Shown one piece after another: positions 8,520 to 17,097 of a DNA stretch of 64,000 bases (positions within the stretch are counted from its first letter, which is position 1; every line of letters begins with the position of its first letter). The notes beneath the pieces were generated by a model. It saw nothing but the letters and a program-made list of their open reading frames with translations, was not told where the DNA came from and searched no databases. The position numbers and the translations under genes are program-made. The DNA is from FEN-1350 sp964643355 (GTDB taxonomy: Bacteria > Planctomycetota > Phycisphaerae > Sedimentisphaerales > Anaerohalosphaeraceae): positions 1-64,000 of the forward strand of contig CAZXPW010000006.1 in assembly GCA_964643355.1 (NCBI GenBank), given 5' to 3'.

Positions 8520-8759
8520 TTAGTGCATCGCGACGCGAACGAACCGGTCGTCAACTTTTTTGAAGTAGATCTTGTCGCCGCCGATCTCGCTGTAGTAGGT
8601 GGGTTCGGCGGTGGTGATCGAGACGCGCTGTTTGGCCACCCAGGAGATGTCCCGGCCAAAACCCTGGACGGCCGAGCCCATGCCATTCATGGTCGAGCAC
8701 GAGCAGAGAATCGTCGCCATCACCAGCAACAAGATCGCATTTAACGCCTTGCGAATCAT
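8520..8759 (-). CDS. Small entericidin-like lipoprotein
   Basis: A 79-residue protein. The N-terminus MIRKALNAILLLVMATILCS ends in a lipobox cysteine (C20 in LCSC), followed by STMNGMGSAVQGFGRDI, which is the spacing and style of entericidin-type lipoproteins (NTMRGFGxD). The C-terminal half (residues about 40-79) is longer than entericidins and unlike anything I recognise. CAGGAG lies 6 nt before the ATG at 8759, which fixes the start. It has its own downstream terminator and follows the terminator of the preceding operon, so it is probably a separate unit. Role unknown; an outer-membrane or periplasmic location is inferred from the lipobox. Confidence 0.75.
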   Translation of the reverse strand: MIRKALNAILLLVMATILCSCSTMNGMGSAVQGFGRDISWVAKQRVSITTAEPTYYSEIGGDKIYFKKVDDRFVRVAMH

Positions 8760-8889
8760 ACGAAACTCCTGATTCGATTCCCCGACCCGCCAGACGCCCG
8801 GCGGGTCTGAATAAAACTTACGAAATAAAAGACAGTTCATCCGACAGCGTCGGCGGATTTTATCGAATAATTTTCGGTGATTCGTCCCA

Positions 8890-8924
8890 TAAAAAACGGC
8901 CTCGACGATCGCATCGAGGCCGTT
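8890..8924 (-). terminator. Rho-independent terminator at the end of the 22-kb glycan operon
   Basis: Minus strand: AACGGCCTCGA, an 8-nt loop, TCGAGGCCGTT then TTTTT. A strong 11-bp stem 49 bp past the stop of the NIPSNAP gene; it closes the minus-strand run that begins at 31219. Confidence 0.85.
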
Positions 8925-8972
8925 GGGGTCCGGGAGGATGGATCGGCCGAATCGGGCCGACTCCCACGAAAG

Positions 8973-9779
8973 TCAAATTTGCGAGCCGTCTTCGGGCTTG
9001 AGGAAGGTCTGGATAATTTTGGATACGGTGTCGGCGTACTTGGGATCGGCGCTGAGTTTTTTCCATTCGGGATGGGCAATGAACTTTTTCCAGTTGTCGT
9101 CATGGGCCTTCATGTCGTCGAAGGCGATCATGTAGGTCAGATTCGGGATATTTTTGCCGACGATCATCTGGCCGAAAAAGACGGGGTTGAGGCCGGTTTG
9201 TCGGAACAGGGCGATCTCGCCGCCATTGTTGAACATGTCGATTTTCTTGAGGTTGAAGGTCGCCGAGTGGCTTTCGTAGCAGCGAAGCTCGAAGATCCGC
9301 GGCTTGGCCGTATCGGGCGCTTCCAGACGCGGGATCCCCTCGAAGGCAACCAGCAGGGCGCTATCGATCCGTTCGTAGGGTTTGTCCTTGGACGACAGGG
9401 CCAGAAAATCCTTGCCGGCGGTCTGGTACTCGGCATCGTCGGCCAGACGGCTGGTCAGCGAGAGGACGGATCGGATGTTGCGATGTACGAGCAGCACATA
9501 CAACGACAGGTCTTCGGGCTTGTTGAGGACGCTGAAGATCCCGACCGGGCCGACCTGGGCACGCTGCATCGCGGGGAGCTCGATATCTTTGAAGAACTTC
9601 AGGAAGCGGGCCTTCTGCTCGGCATTGGCAAAACTGTACACCCGCAGGTCGTAAAGATCCCGGCCGTCGCCGCGCTGGCCCCGCTGGCCGCCGCCCTGCT
9701 GGGCCTGGGCCATCGCTTCGCCGCCCGCCAGTACCGCCAGAGCCGCGGCGGTTGTCGATACAAATTCTCGTCTGTCCAT
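8973..9779 (-). CDS. NIPSNAP-family protein with export signal
   Basis: A 268-residue protein. MDRREFVSTTAAALAVLAGG is a Tat-like leader ending near AMAQA, followed by a Q/G-rich linker. The body has two ferredoxin-like NIPSNAP repeats: the first opens YDLRVYSF about residue 42, the second opens IFELRCYESH about residue 165. NIPSNAP domains are dimeric alpha/beta barrel-type folds with no firmly assigned reaction. GGAGGG lies 4 nt before the ATG at 9779. It is last in the glycan operon, after a 122-bp gap that contains a stem-loop, so it may also have its own promoter. The same leader style as the Gfo/Idh protein at 28571-29764 suggests a shared periplasmic location. Confidence 0.85.
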   Translation of the reverse strand: MDRREFVSTTAAALAVLAGGEAMAQAQQGGGQRGQRGDGRDLYDLRVYSFANAEQKARFLKFFKDIELPAMQRAQVGPVGIFSVLNKPEDLSLYVLLVHRNIRSVLSLTSRLADDAEYQTAGKDFLALSSKDKPYERIDSALLVAFEGIPRLEAPDTAKPRIFELRCYESHSATFNLKKIDMFNNGGEIALFRQTGLNPVFFGQMIVGKNIPNLTYMIAFDDMKAHDDNWKKFIAHPEWKKLSADPKYADTVSKIIQTFLKPEDGSQI

Positions 9780-9870
9780 ACTACCCTCCGCAAATTTGAG
9801 GTTATTGGATTGTTTGAACGCCACCACTATACCAAAGTCCACGGATAACGAAACCGAAATCTTTTTCCTT

Positions 9871-9893
9871 CCTTCACCAAGAGCGAGTGAAGG
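9871..9893 (-). other. Stem-loop between GH26-fusion and NIPSNAP genes
   Basis: CCTTCAC and GTGAAGG form a 7-bp stem around a 9-nt loop, 8 bp after the stop of the GH26 fusion. No T run follows on the minus strand, so it is more likely an mRNA-stability element than a terminator. Confidence 0.35.
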
Positions 9894-9901
9894 GTCCGGG
9901 T

Positions 9902-12331
9902 TTATTTCGCCGGTGTCACGATCACGACCCAGTCGCCGGCGGAATCGATCTTGAGTTGGCGTTTGGCTCCGCCTTCAACGGTGTTGCGATTGGTGATTGT
10001 CCCGTCAATCGGATTCATCCATTCTACGGTCAATGTTCCCTGGGCCCCGGACAGATCCAGCGTGATCTGGGAGCCGTTGGGCAGATAGGCGATATAGACC
10101 TTTCCCGGGTCGGCCAGACAGAAACCGGTAGAGGCCAGGTTGTTGCGCGGCATCATCGCGGCAAGATCAAATCGCCGGGCCAGCCGCGATGTCGCGCCCA
10201 TCGCCGTGCGGATCGGTTGCCACTTGGGATCCAGGTTGGGTACGCCGCCAAGATGATCGGTCCAGGTGTTTTGAGGTTTTGTGTCGGCCGCCCATGTCTG
10301 GGCACGGTTGTACGGATCCATGAACAGCGGATTCATTCCGCGGCAGAAACTCATCCACACCCAATCGACATTGCCGCCGATCCCCCACAGGTGGTCGGTA
10401 TCGTTGAGGATGATTTTGCTTCCATCGGCGGCCGGCGGGGCGTCGCGGTAGCCGCCGTCGGGGTTGGGGCTGATCCAGTCGGCGGGGCTGTCGAACAGCG
10501 TTTTGTTGCTGCCGCGGACTTTTTCGTCGCGATGGTACTGGAAGGTCATACCGACGGGATGGCGTTTGGGTTTGCCTTTTTCGTAATCGTGGATGAAGCG
10601 GATGAAGTGGTATTGCCATTCGGTGGAATAGCCGCCGGATTCGTTGACGATTTCATAGAGGATATTGTCGAGGTCGTTGAGCGTATCGAGGATTTTTCGG
10701 ACATAGGTTTCCTGGATGGCGGTGATCCCGGGGATTTTGAGCATCTGGGTTTCGACGCCGCGACCGTCGCCGTCGGGATCGCCGTTGATGCCGCTGGTGT
10801 TGTTGGCGGCGTGCATGGGGTGGCCGTCCCAGCACCAGGGACCGTCGGAGGCGTGAAGGCCATGGCCCTCAAAAAGCATCACCGACACATAGATCCCGCG
10901 CTTCCCGGCCTCGATACAACGCTGGCGCAGGCGCTGGAAGTAGGATTCGTCGAGCTTGGACAGGTCGAACTTCGGCTTGCCGTCCAAGGCCTTGTCCGGC
11001 CCGGTTCGCGGCCAGGGAAACGGCTGGGCGTAGGTGGTCTTGCCGTCATAGCCGTAGCGGGACAGTTCCCAGGTCCAGAGGCGGATAAAATTGTGGTTGT
11101 GGGCGGTCATGAAATTCAGATAGGCGTCGAAATCAAATTCCGCCGGAGGATCGGCAGGGCCCATGTCCTTGAAGTTGTTCCAAGTGTGGGCCCCGGTCAG
11201 GTAAATCGCCCGGCCGCTGTCGTCGGTGAAGTAGCGGCCGTTTTTCGGATGAACGCGCAGCGGGCCGCGGAAATCGTGTTCGGCATTTGCTTTGGATTGA
11301 TTTCCATTCGCGGGCGCTGCGAATAATTTCTTCGGCAGATCGTCGCGGTTGGCAATCGAAGGATCGTCGAGCATCTCCTTGACGAACTGGTTGCTCGCCA
11401 AGCTCCATTTGGCGTTCCACGACATAAAGTAACAGGTCTTCGGAAAGTATTTCTTCACACCATCGAGAAATTTTCGGTAATCGTAATCTCCGGGGGGATT
11501 GCTCGATGCGTGCGGGCCGTATTCGGAAAAGCCGAAGGGCTTGTTGATCGCGGCGATTTCGGCGTAGCCGCGGACATGTTCGGGATCGAGAAAATCGGTA
11601 TAGGCGTCGAGTCCGACAAGATCGACGAAGTCGTCGCCGGCGTAATAGGCGGCGGTCTTGTCTCCGTGGTTGGGGCCATAAACCCACAGGAGATTGTCCA
11701 GCCCTTTGACATCGCTGAAGTAGTCGAACATGTGCCGCCAGACGGCGATGAACGATTCGGGCTTTTGAGCTCCCCACCAGAACCAGCCGCCGTTCATCTC
11801 GTGAAACGGGCGCCACAGGACGACCACGCCGGCGGCCTTGAGTTCGAGCAAGCCGTCGGCAATCTGGTCGAGCTGCGTCATCCAGCGTTTGTGGGTGTCG
11901 GTGCCCTCTTTGAGGACATCGGCGATATCCACTCCCCTGTCGCGGAGGCCGCCGCCTTTGGGGTTGGCGGGGTTGTACATATGAGCCATGACATGCACCA
12001 GCCCCCCCTGCCGCCAGTATTCGATCGCGGCGGCGTTGGGGATTTTTGTAGTGATACTTCCGCGCGGAAAATCGGCGTAGTCGGTCCCCATCAGCGCCGG
12101 CCACTGGCCGGTGGCGTCGTGAATCTGCCGCATGATCTTCAGGTTCGACCCGTCGCCGAAGTTGGTGAACTGGCCGGACAGGATCCTATTTTCGGTTTTG
12201 TCCGACAGGGAGTAGAAATAGTTCAGCACAGTCCGGACCTGCGGATTGGACTTCCTGTTGGCCGGTTCGGCGGCCCATACCGAGGACGCGCTCAGAATCG
12301 CAAAAACGCTTTGTATCAGGATCAATCTCAT
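9902..12331 (-). CDS. GH26 beta-mannanase-type enzyme fused to a second TIM-barrel glycosidase-like protein (DUF6298/collagen-binding type)
   Basis: 809 residues with signal peptide (cleavage near WAAEP). Residues about 30-330 are GH26: GQFTNF, the acid/base glutamate E178 in LWRPFHEMNGGWFWWG, and the nucleophile E270 in KPFGFSEYGPH, matching the family spacing. Residues about 350-700 form a second barrel starting GRYFTDDSGRAIYLTG and HTWNNF, with LWTWELSRYGY, YEIVNESGGYS and ILNDTDHLWGIGG. Residues about 720-809 are a beta-sandwich (AYLPNGSQITLDLSG, WMNPIDG, GDWVVIV) like the collagen-binding-type tail of DUF4038 proteins. GH26 enzymes cut beta-mannans and sometimes other beta-glucans; the substrate of the second barrel is unknown. 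GGGAG lies 7 nt before the ATG. The gene follows a GH140-like gene by 30 bp. Two catalytic barrels in one chain suggests two linkages of one polymer. Confidence 0.87.
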   Translation of the reverse strand: MRLILIQSVFAILSASSVWAAEPANRKSNPQVRTVLNYFYSLSDKTENRILSGQFTNFGDGSNLKIMRQIHDATGQWPALMGTDYADFPRGSITTKIPNAAAIEYWRQGGLVHVMAHMYNPANPKGGGLRDRGVDIADVLKEGTDTHKRWMTQLDQIADGLLELKAAGVVVLWRPFHEMNGGWFWWGAQKPESFIAVWRHMFDYFSDVKGLDNLLWVYGPNHGDKTAAYYAGDDFVDLVGLDAYTDFLDPEHVRGYAEIAAINKPFGFSEYGPHASSNPPGDYDYRKFLDGVKKYFPKTCYFMSWNAKWSLASNQFVKEMLDDPSIANRDDLPKKLFAAPANGNQSKANAEHDFRGPLRVHPKNGRYFTDDSGRAIYLTGAHTWNNFKDMGPADPPAEFDFDAYLNFMTAHNHNFIRLWTWELSRYGYDGKTTYAQPFPWPRTGPDKALDGKPKFDLSKLDESYFQRLRQRCIEAGKRGIYVSVMLFEGHGLHASDGPWCWDGHPMHAANNTSGINGDPDGDGRGVETQMLKIPGITAIQETYVRKILDTLNDLDNILYEIVNESGGYSTEWQYHFIRFIHDYEKGKPKRHPVGMTFQYHRDEKVRGSNKTLFDSPADWISPNPDGGYRDAPPAADGSKIILNDTDHLWGIGGNVDWVWMSFCRGMNPLFMDPYNRAQTWAADTKPQNTWTDHLGGVPNLDPKWQPIRTAMGATSRLARRFDLAAMMPRNNLASTGFCLADPGKVYIAYLPNGSQITLDLSGAQGTLTVEWMNPIDGTITNRNTVEGGAKRQLKIDSAGDWVVIVTPAK

Positions 12332-12361
12332 TGTTATCTCCCTATTATGTATTCGGATTAG

Positions 12362-13816
12362 TCATTTTATGAAACCGATTCGTGACGCTGCATAGCCGCG
12401 ATTGGGATCATCCAGGACCAGCACCCAGTCGTTACCGACACCCGGCAGTCCCGGCGGCGTAAATTCTCGATCGCCGGATTTGGGGAATTGCCCAATGAGG
12501 GTAGTCCTGGCGGTGCGCGGATCGAACCAGCCGGCCTTGACTTCTTTGCCGGTTAGCTTTTCCAGTCGCACCCGGAAGGATTTTCCGGTCGGGGTATAGA
12601 TCATGGCGTATCCGTCGCCGCGCAGGGCGCAAATGTGGTCAGCCCCCGTGCCGGAGTCGCCGGCAATCAGGGTCTGGTCTGGAGTCTGGGTCAGAAACGG
12701 CCGCGATTCGATCAGGCCGCGGAGATAGCCCATCTGTGTCGCACTGGGGGCGTTCAGGGCCTGTTGCCAGGACAGCTTGGCGTTGAGGATCGGCTTTCGT
12801 GGCGGCGCGTACATCTGCCAGATGGAGTTGTGCCCATAGGTGTGACCGAAGGCGCCGGAAAATACCGCCCAATAGGCGGCACGCCGGGCGTGATCATCGT
12901 TGCCCGGCTGGGTGGAGCGGTGCGCGGCCCGCATCGGCTCGGGCAGCCATGCGGCCGGAATTAGAGCATCGGGATAACTGCTTTCCAAATCGATCACCGG
13001 CTTGATCGGTTGACAGTTCCAGTGCTTCTCGATGAACCGCCAATTTTCAACAAGGTCGCCATGGCTGGATTGAGCCGAGGTAAAATCCAGCCACGGCTCA
13101 TCGTGGTTGTAGTCGGACACATGGCCGGGTCCGGAGGTGTGATAGGTCATCAGGACCGCGTCGTAATCCTCGCGGCCGGCAACACCCATCGCGATCCCCT
13201 TGGCCATCGCCCGCCAGATGGCCAGGGCTTCCGGAGTCGATGGCGCTTTGTCGCCGCCGAGAATCCAGATGATGTTGGATCGGTCGCGATAGCGCCGACC
13301 GAGAAATTGGCCATAAGTCTGGGCATTGCTTGTGTTGAAGATCCCGTCGACCTTCCCATCGAAGGCCGAGGAAGTGACATACTTTCCCCAAGTCGGCAGA
13401 AAGCCCACATACAACCCCTTCCTGGTTGCCAGATCCACGATCTCATCCACGAAGTCCCAGTAATCGTTGCCGGGGCCATCCTTAACCGCCGGTTGTGCGG
13501 GGTCCAAGCGCTCCAAGGGCAGATGCCCGTACCGGTTCGGTTCGCCCAAGCCGTTTAATTCGCTGAGGGCGACGGCCTGAATCACCGTAAACCCCCTGGC
13601 CGCGCGGTCTTTCAAGTACAACTCCGCTTCGGCCCGATCCAAACGATGAAACAGTTCCCACGCCGTATCGCCGAGCCAGAAAAACGGATCGCCTGTTGAG
13701 TCAACCAGGAAACGCCTGTTTTCGCTGACCTTCAGCGGAAATGCGGTTTTCGTTTCCGCAGCAAATAATGCAGATCCGATCGCCACAATCACACAACCAT
13801 AGACGGCAAATTTCAT
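12362..13816 (-). CDS. DUF4038/GH140-like (apiosidase-type) glycoside hydrolase, paralogue 1
   Basis: 484 residues with signal peptide. The barrel begins LKVSENRRFLVDSTGDPFFW, then GDTAWELFHRL. Catalytic candidates are D189 in NIIWILGGD and E278 in PVIDLESSYP, the positions expected from characterised GH140 apiosidase. The motif GAFGHTYGHNSIWQMY follows. The C-terminal about 90 residues form the usual beta-sandwich (YAMIYTPTGKSF, WFDPRTA, NDWVLVLDD). GH140 members release apiose or related sugars from pectic side chains in gut Bacteroides, but the broader DUF4038 family has many unknown specificities. It is closely similar to the gene at 29801-31219 and more distant from the one at 13835-16063. 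AAGGG lies 9 nt before the ATG. Confidence 0.87.
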   Translation of the reverse strand: MKFAVYGCVIVAIGSALFAAETKTAFPLKVSENRRFLVDSTGDPFFWLGDTAWELFHRLDRAEAELYLKDRAARGFTVIQAVALSELNGLGEPNRYGHLPLERLDPAQPAVKDGPGNDYWDFVDEIVDLATRKGLYVGFLPTWGKYVTSSAFDGKVDGIFNTSNAQTYGQFLGRRYRDRSNIIWILGGDKAPSTPEALAIWRAMAKGIAMGVAGREDYDAVLMTYHTSGPGHVSDYNHDEPWLDFTSAQSSHGDLVENWRFIEKHWNCQPIKPVIDLESSYPDALIPAAWLPEPMRAAHRSTQPGNDDHARRAAYWAVFSGAFGHTYGHNSIWQMYAPPRKPILNAKLSWQQALNAPSATQMGYLRGLIESRPFLTQTPDQTLIAGDSGTGADHICALRGDGYAMIYTPTGKSFRVRLEKLTGKEVKAGWFDPRTARTTLIGQFPKSGDREFTPPGLPGVGNDWVLVLDDPNRGYAASRIGFIK

Positions 13817-13834
13817 ACGAATCGACCCTTGTTG

Positions 13835-16063
13835 TTACGGCTTTGTTTGCAGCATCAATACCCAGTCGCCATCACCGGCCCGATTTTTTTCGGGTGGATC
13901 GAAACTCCGACGACCTTCATTGGGAAACGGCGAACCCTCGATAGATTGAAATACGCCGTTGGTCGGATCATACCATCGCGCCTCGACCGGCCCGGATACC
14001 TTCCTCAGGTCCACCGTAATCGGCCGGCTTGCCGGCAGGTATATTAGGGCCAGCGATCCATCGGAAGTTCGGGCCGCCGTTACACTGTTGTTTGCAACCC
14101 CCTGTCCGTGTCCCTCGACCACAATCGCATTCTGTACATCCGGAACCAGAGTCCACCACGGTAAAGACTCGAAGAGCTGGGGGACATATTTCATGCTGTT
14201 GGCGCCCGGTTGTTCCATTATTTTCCGCCAATTGTTCGGAAAATTCCAGTTCGGCGATCCGTAGGCATGGCCGAAACCGCCGCCGAGAACGCACCAGTAG
14301 GCCTGTTTTCTGGCCTGCAACGCACTTCCCCAATCATCGTGTTCACCTTCGTAGGTGGATTCGCCCAGAAAGAAGGGCCGAATTGGCGATTTGGCGAATT
14401 CCGCATGGCTGACTTCATACACATCCGGCTGGTTCTTGTTCCACGCTTTATTAAAGCCGCGAAAATAGGTATAGACCATCGACACATCGAGCCAGGGTTC
14501 ATCGGCCGGCCAGACATCCGTGCTGGAATGAGACGAAGCGGCGTGAAAGGTGATCAGGTGATGGGAGGCCGTTTCCTTGAGGCCGAGGCCAATTTGACGG
14601 ATTTCCTCGCGGGCGTTATCCGGATCGTTATCCCCGCCGAGAATCCACAGGATATGATCGAACTGCTTGTAGCGCTGGCCCAGCCAGCGGCCGTATTGGC
14701 GGCATTTGGCCGTTCCGTTTTGATTGAGCGGCTTGGGGGAGCCGTTTTTGGCCTTTCCGGCCCAGCCCTCCCCACAACACCCCGACCAGGCCGGCGCAAT
14801 CGCCAGCAACATGCCCAGGTCCGAGGCCATGCCGATCACCCCGTCGGCGTGAGTGAAAAAGGCCTCATTGGGCCTGGCAAAATCGTGATCCCCCTCGAAC
14901 GGCAACTGCCCGGCCAGATTCTTCATATCCAGAAATCCGGTCAGCATCATCTGAATGGCATTGAATCCCTTGGCCTTGCGGTTTTTCAAGTATTCCTCGG
15001 CCTGGGCCGCGTCGAGTTTGAACAACAACATCCACGCTGTGTCGGCCTGATAGAAAAATGGTTTTCCCGCCGAATCAATCAGATAACGCTTATTCTCGCT
15101 GATCGATAAGGGAAAGGCAGTTGTTGTCTCCGGAACGCTTTTGACCGTGACCGCAAAATGCAAATCGCGAAAGGTGCAGACATCCGGAAAACCGATCGTA
15201 CCCGGAGATTGAGTCAAGCGGGCCTTCCAATCGTTCGGGAATTCGGGCGTTCCTTCACGGCGGATACCATGGCCGACATACTTGTTCTCGGGATTGGGGG
15301 TATAGGTACCGTAGTACTCGTTGGCCAAGGTCATCCCGCGATTCGACTCGCGATCCAGAAACATCAGCAAGAAGGCGTATCCCCGATGGGGTTCAAAGAC
15401 CATTTCGCTTTCGCCCATGAAATCCAGTTTGAGGTAATCGCCTTTGCGCAGGTGGTCCGGGAGTCGGCCCTCGACGACTCGCAACGGTTTGTAGATTTCG
15501 CCCTCAAGATAATCGTCCAGTTCCGGAGAGGTCGTTCTGTCATACTTTCCGACGAAACCCGGCGTTCCGTGGTCGTTCAAGGTCGGCCGGCCGAAGACTT
15601 CGAACCATTGAACGGCGATTCGGGCCCCCGGTGCGTTTTCCAGCGCCGCCAGATCCGCATGGCCGATCCTCAGATACAATGCGTCAAGACGACATCGTCG
15701 ATCGTGGGTAAGAAAGGTTTGTCCCAGGTCGCGGTCTCGCTGCGGTTTCCGACGGTCAGCCCGGGCAAACACCGTAACTCCGTCGGGAGGGTATTTGTTT
15801 TCGCTGACTGTTCGATTGGCGACAAATCGAAAACTGGTGTTTCCGCCGGAATCGTCACGGGCATGATGGACGAGAATGGAAGGATCGGTCTGGGGCGGGG
15901 CCAGCGGCGTTGCCGAAGCGATTATTCGAAGCGAATCGTTGAGGATTTCCGATGAATTTGAGTCAGCGAATGCGAACGAAAGGCCGATACCGGACAGAAC
16001 AATCATCGGAATACAAGTTAAACATTTCATCCGTTTGATCTTTCTATTGCAAGTACCATTCAT
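13835..16063 (-). CDS. DUF4038/GH140-like hydrolase with an extra N-terminal beta-rich domain, paralogue 2
   Basis: 742 residues. After a signal peptide (MKCLTCIPMIVLSGIGLSFA, or with an 11-residue extension), residues about 40-305 form a beta-rich domain I cannot name (RCRLDALYLRIG, LDDYLEGEIYKPL, GYAFLLMFLDRESNRG); it looks like a carbohydrate-binding jelly roll. Residues about 320-640 are the DUF4038 barrel: LSISENKRYLIDSAGKPFFY, ILWILGGDNDP and RPFFLGESTYEGEHDD with the candidate acid and nucleophile. The C-terminal sandwich ends GDGDWVLMLQT. The ATG at 16063 overlaps the preceding stop as ATGA, pointing to translational coupling; an internal ATG at 16030 would give a more classical leader. 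The N-terminal domain sets it apart from the other two paralogues. Confidence 0.85.
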   Translation of the reverse strand: MNGTCNRKIKRMKCLTCIPMIVLSGIGLSFAFADSNSSEILNDSLRIIASATPLAPPQTDPSILVHHARDDSGGNTSFRFVANRTVSENKYPPDGVTVFARADRRKPQRDRDLGQTFLTHDRRCRLDALYLRIGHADLAALENAPGARIAVQWFEVFGRPTLNDHGTPGFVGKYDRTTSPELDDYLEGEIYKPLRVVEGRLPDHLRKGDYLKLDFMGESEMVFEPHRGYAFLLMFLDRESNRGMTLANEYYGTYTPNPENKYVGHGIRREGTPEFPNDWKARLTQSPGTIGFPDVCTFRDLHFAVTVKSVPETTTAFPLSISENKRYLIDSAGKPFFYQADTAWMLLFKLDAAQAEEYLKNRKAKGFNAIQMMLTGFLDMKNLAGQLPFEGDHDFARPNEAFFTHADGVIGMASDLGMLLAIAPAWSGCCGEGWAGKAKNGSPKPLNQNGTAKCRQYGRWLGQRYKQFDHILWILGGDNDPDNAREEIRQIGLGLKETASHHLITFHAASSHSSTDVWPADEPWLDVSMVYTYFRGFNKAWNKNQPDVYEVSHAEFAKSPIRPFFLGESTYEGEHDDWGSALQARKQAYWCVLGGGFGHAYGSPNWNFPNNWRKIMEQPGANSMKYVPQLFESLPWWTLVPDVQNAIVVEGHGQGVANNSVTAARTSDGSLALIYLPASRPITVDLRKVSGPVEARWYDPTNGVFQSIEGSPFPNEGRRSFDPPEKNRAGDGDWVLMLQTKP

Positions 16064-17097
16064 TGATCCGAAGAGGAAGAAAGCGGACGACGCTGAACGC
16101 CTGAATGGGTGATCGTCACGGGCTTGATGAAACCTTTGTCATCAAATTCCATTCGATCGATGCAGGTGACGCGGTGGTTGGCGTCGGTCTGGCCCAGGGG
16201 TCGCCGGTGGTACACGATATATTTGTCGTCGCTATCCGGGATATGGAGAACGGAATGATGTCCGGCGCCGGTGGCGATGGCGGGATCCTGTTGGAGGATT
16301 TTGCCGATGCGTTTGAAGGGACCCAGGACCGAGTCGCCGATGGCATAGGCGACGGAATAGTTGGGGCCGGTCCATCCGCCCTCGGACCACATGAAATAAT
16401 ATTTCCCATTTCGGATAAACATGCAGGGCCCCTCGACATACCGTTCGGGCGTGATCTCCTTGAAGGTGGTCCCATCCGGGAAGTCAAGCAGGCCGGTGAA
16501 GTCGGGCTTGAGGCGGACGATGTTGCAGTGGGACCAGCCGCCGTAGATCATATAATCCTGGCCGTCCTTGTCCTGAAAGATAAATTGGTCGATCGGCTGG
16601 GCGCCGTTGACAATCTGATTGATCAGGGGCTTTCCGAGCAGGTCCCTGAAGGGACCTTCGGGCCGATCGGCGACGGCCACGCCGATGCCCCCGATTTCGC
16701 CTTCGTGGACATCGTTGGCGGCGAAGAACAGGAAATACTTGTCGTTTCGCCGGACCGCGGCCGGGGCCCACATCGCGCGTCGGGCCCAGCGGACTTCACG
16801 GTTGGTCAGGATTCTTTCGTGTCTGGTCCAGTGAATCAGATCCGGAGAGGAAAACGCGTCGAAATGGAGTTGCTGGTCGTAGGGGGCCGAGTAGGTCGGA
16901 TATATCCAATATCGATCTCCAAAGACGGTTACTTCCGGATCGGCATACCAGCCCCTGAGGATCGGATTGCCCGATCGAGGCGGTTCCATCGTCGCGTTTT
17001 CGATATGATTCCCGGGATCCGCAGCTTTCACGAAGAGGGTTTGACTGAATCCGAGAAACAAGACGAGTCCGCAAAAGAGGAATGCAAGAATCTTCAT
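16060..17097 (-). CDS. GH43-family five-bladed beta-propeller glycosidase
   Basis: 345 residues with signal peptide. The three GH43 acidic residues are visible: base D53 in GWYADPEVTVFG, pKa modulator D170 in NGAQPIDQFIF and acid E222 in ERYVEGPCMF. MWAPAAVRRNDKYFLFFAAN and GAGHHSVLHIP are further family signatures. GH43 enzymes are inverting arabinofuranosidases, xylosidases or galactosidases acting on hemicellulose and pectin side chains. Both ends overlap neighbours by ATGA (start inside the stop of the beta-helix gene, stop inside the start of the GH140-like gene), so the three are very probably translated in concert. No extra binding module is present. Confidence 0.9.
   Translation of the reverse strand: MKILAFLFCGLVLFLGFSQTLFVKAADPGNHIENATMEPPRSGNPILRGWYADPEVTVFGDRYWIYPTYSAPYDQQLHFDAFSSPDLIHWTRHERILTNREVRWARRAMWAPAAVRRNDKYFLFFAANDVHEGEIGGIGVAVADRPEGPFRDLLGKPLINQIVNGAQPIDQFIFQDKDGQDYMIYGGWSHCNIVRLKPDFTGLLDFPDGTTFKEITPERYVEGPCMFIRNGKYYFMWSEGGWTGPNYSVAYAIGDSVLGPFKRIGKILQQDPAIATGAGHHSVLHIPDSDDKYIVYHRRPLGQTDANHRVTCIDRMEFDDKGFIKPVTITHSGVQRRPLSSSSDQ

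Noticed and set aside
9887..11326. Plus-strand open frame of 479 codons opposite the GH26 fusion
   Set aside because: Antisense shadow of the GH26 and second-barrel coding sequence, with no sensible start or motif.
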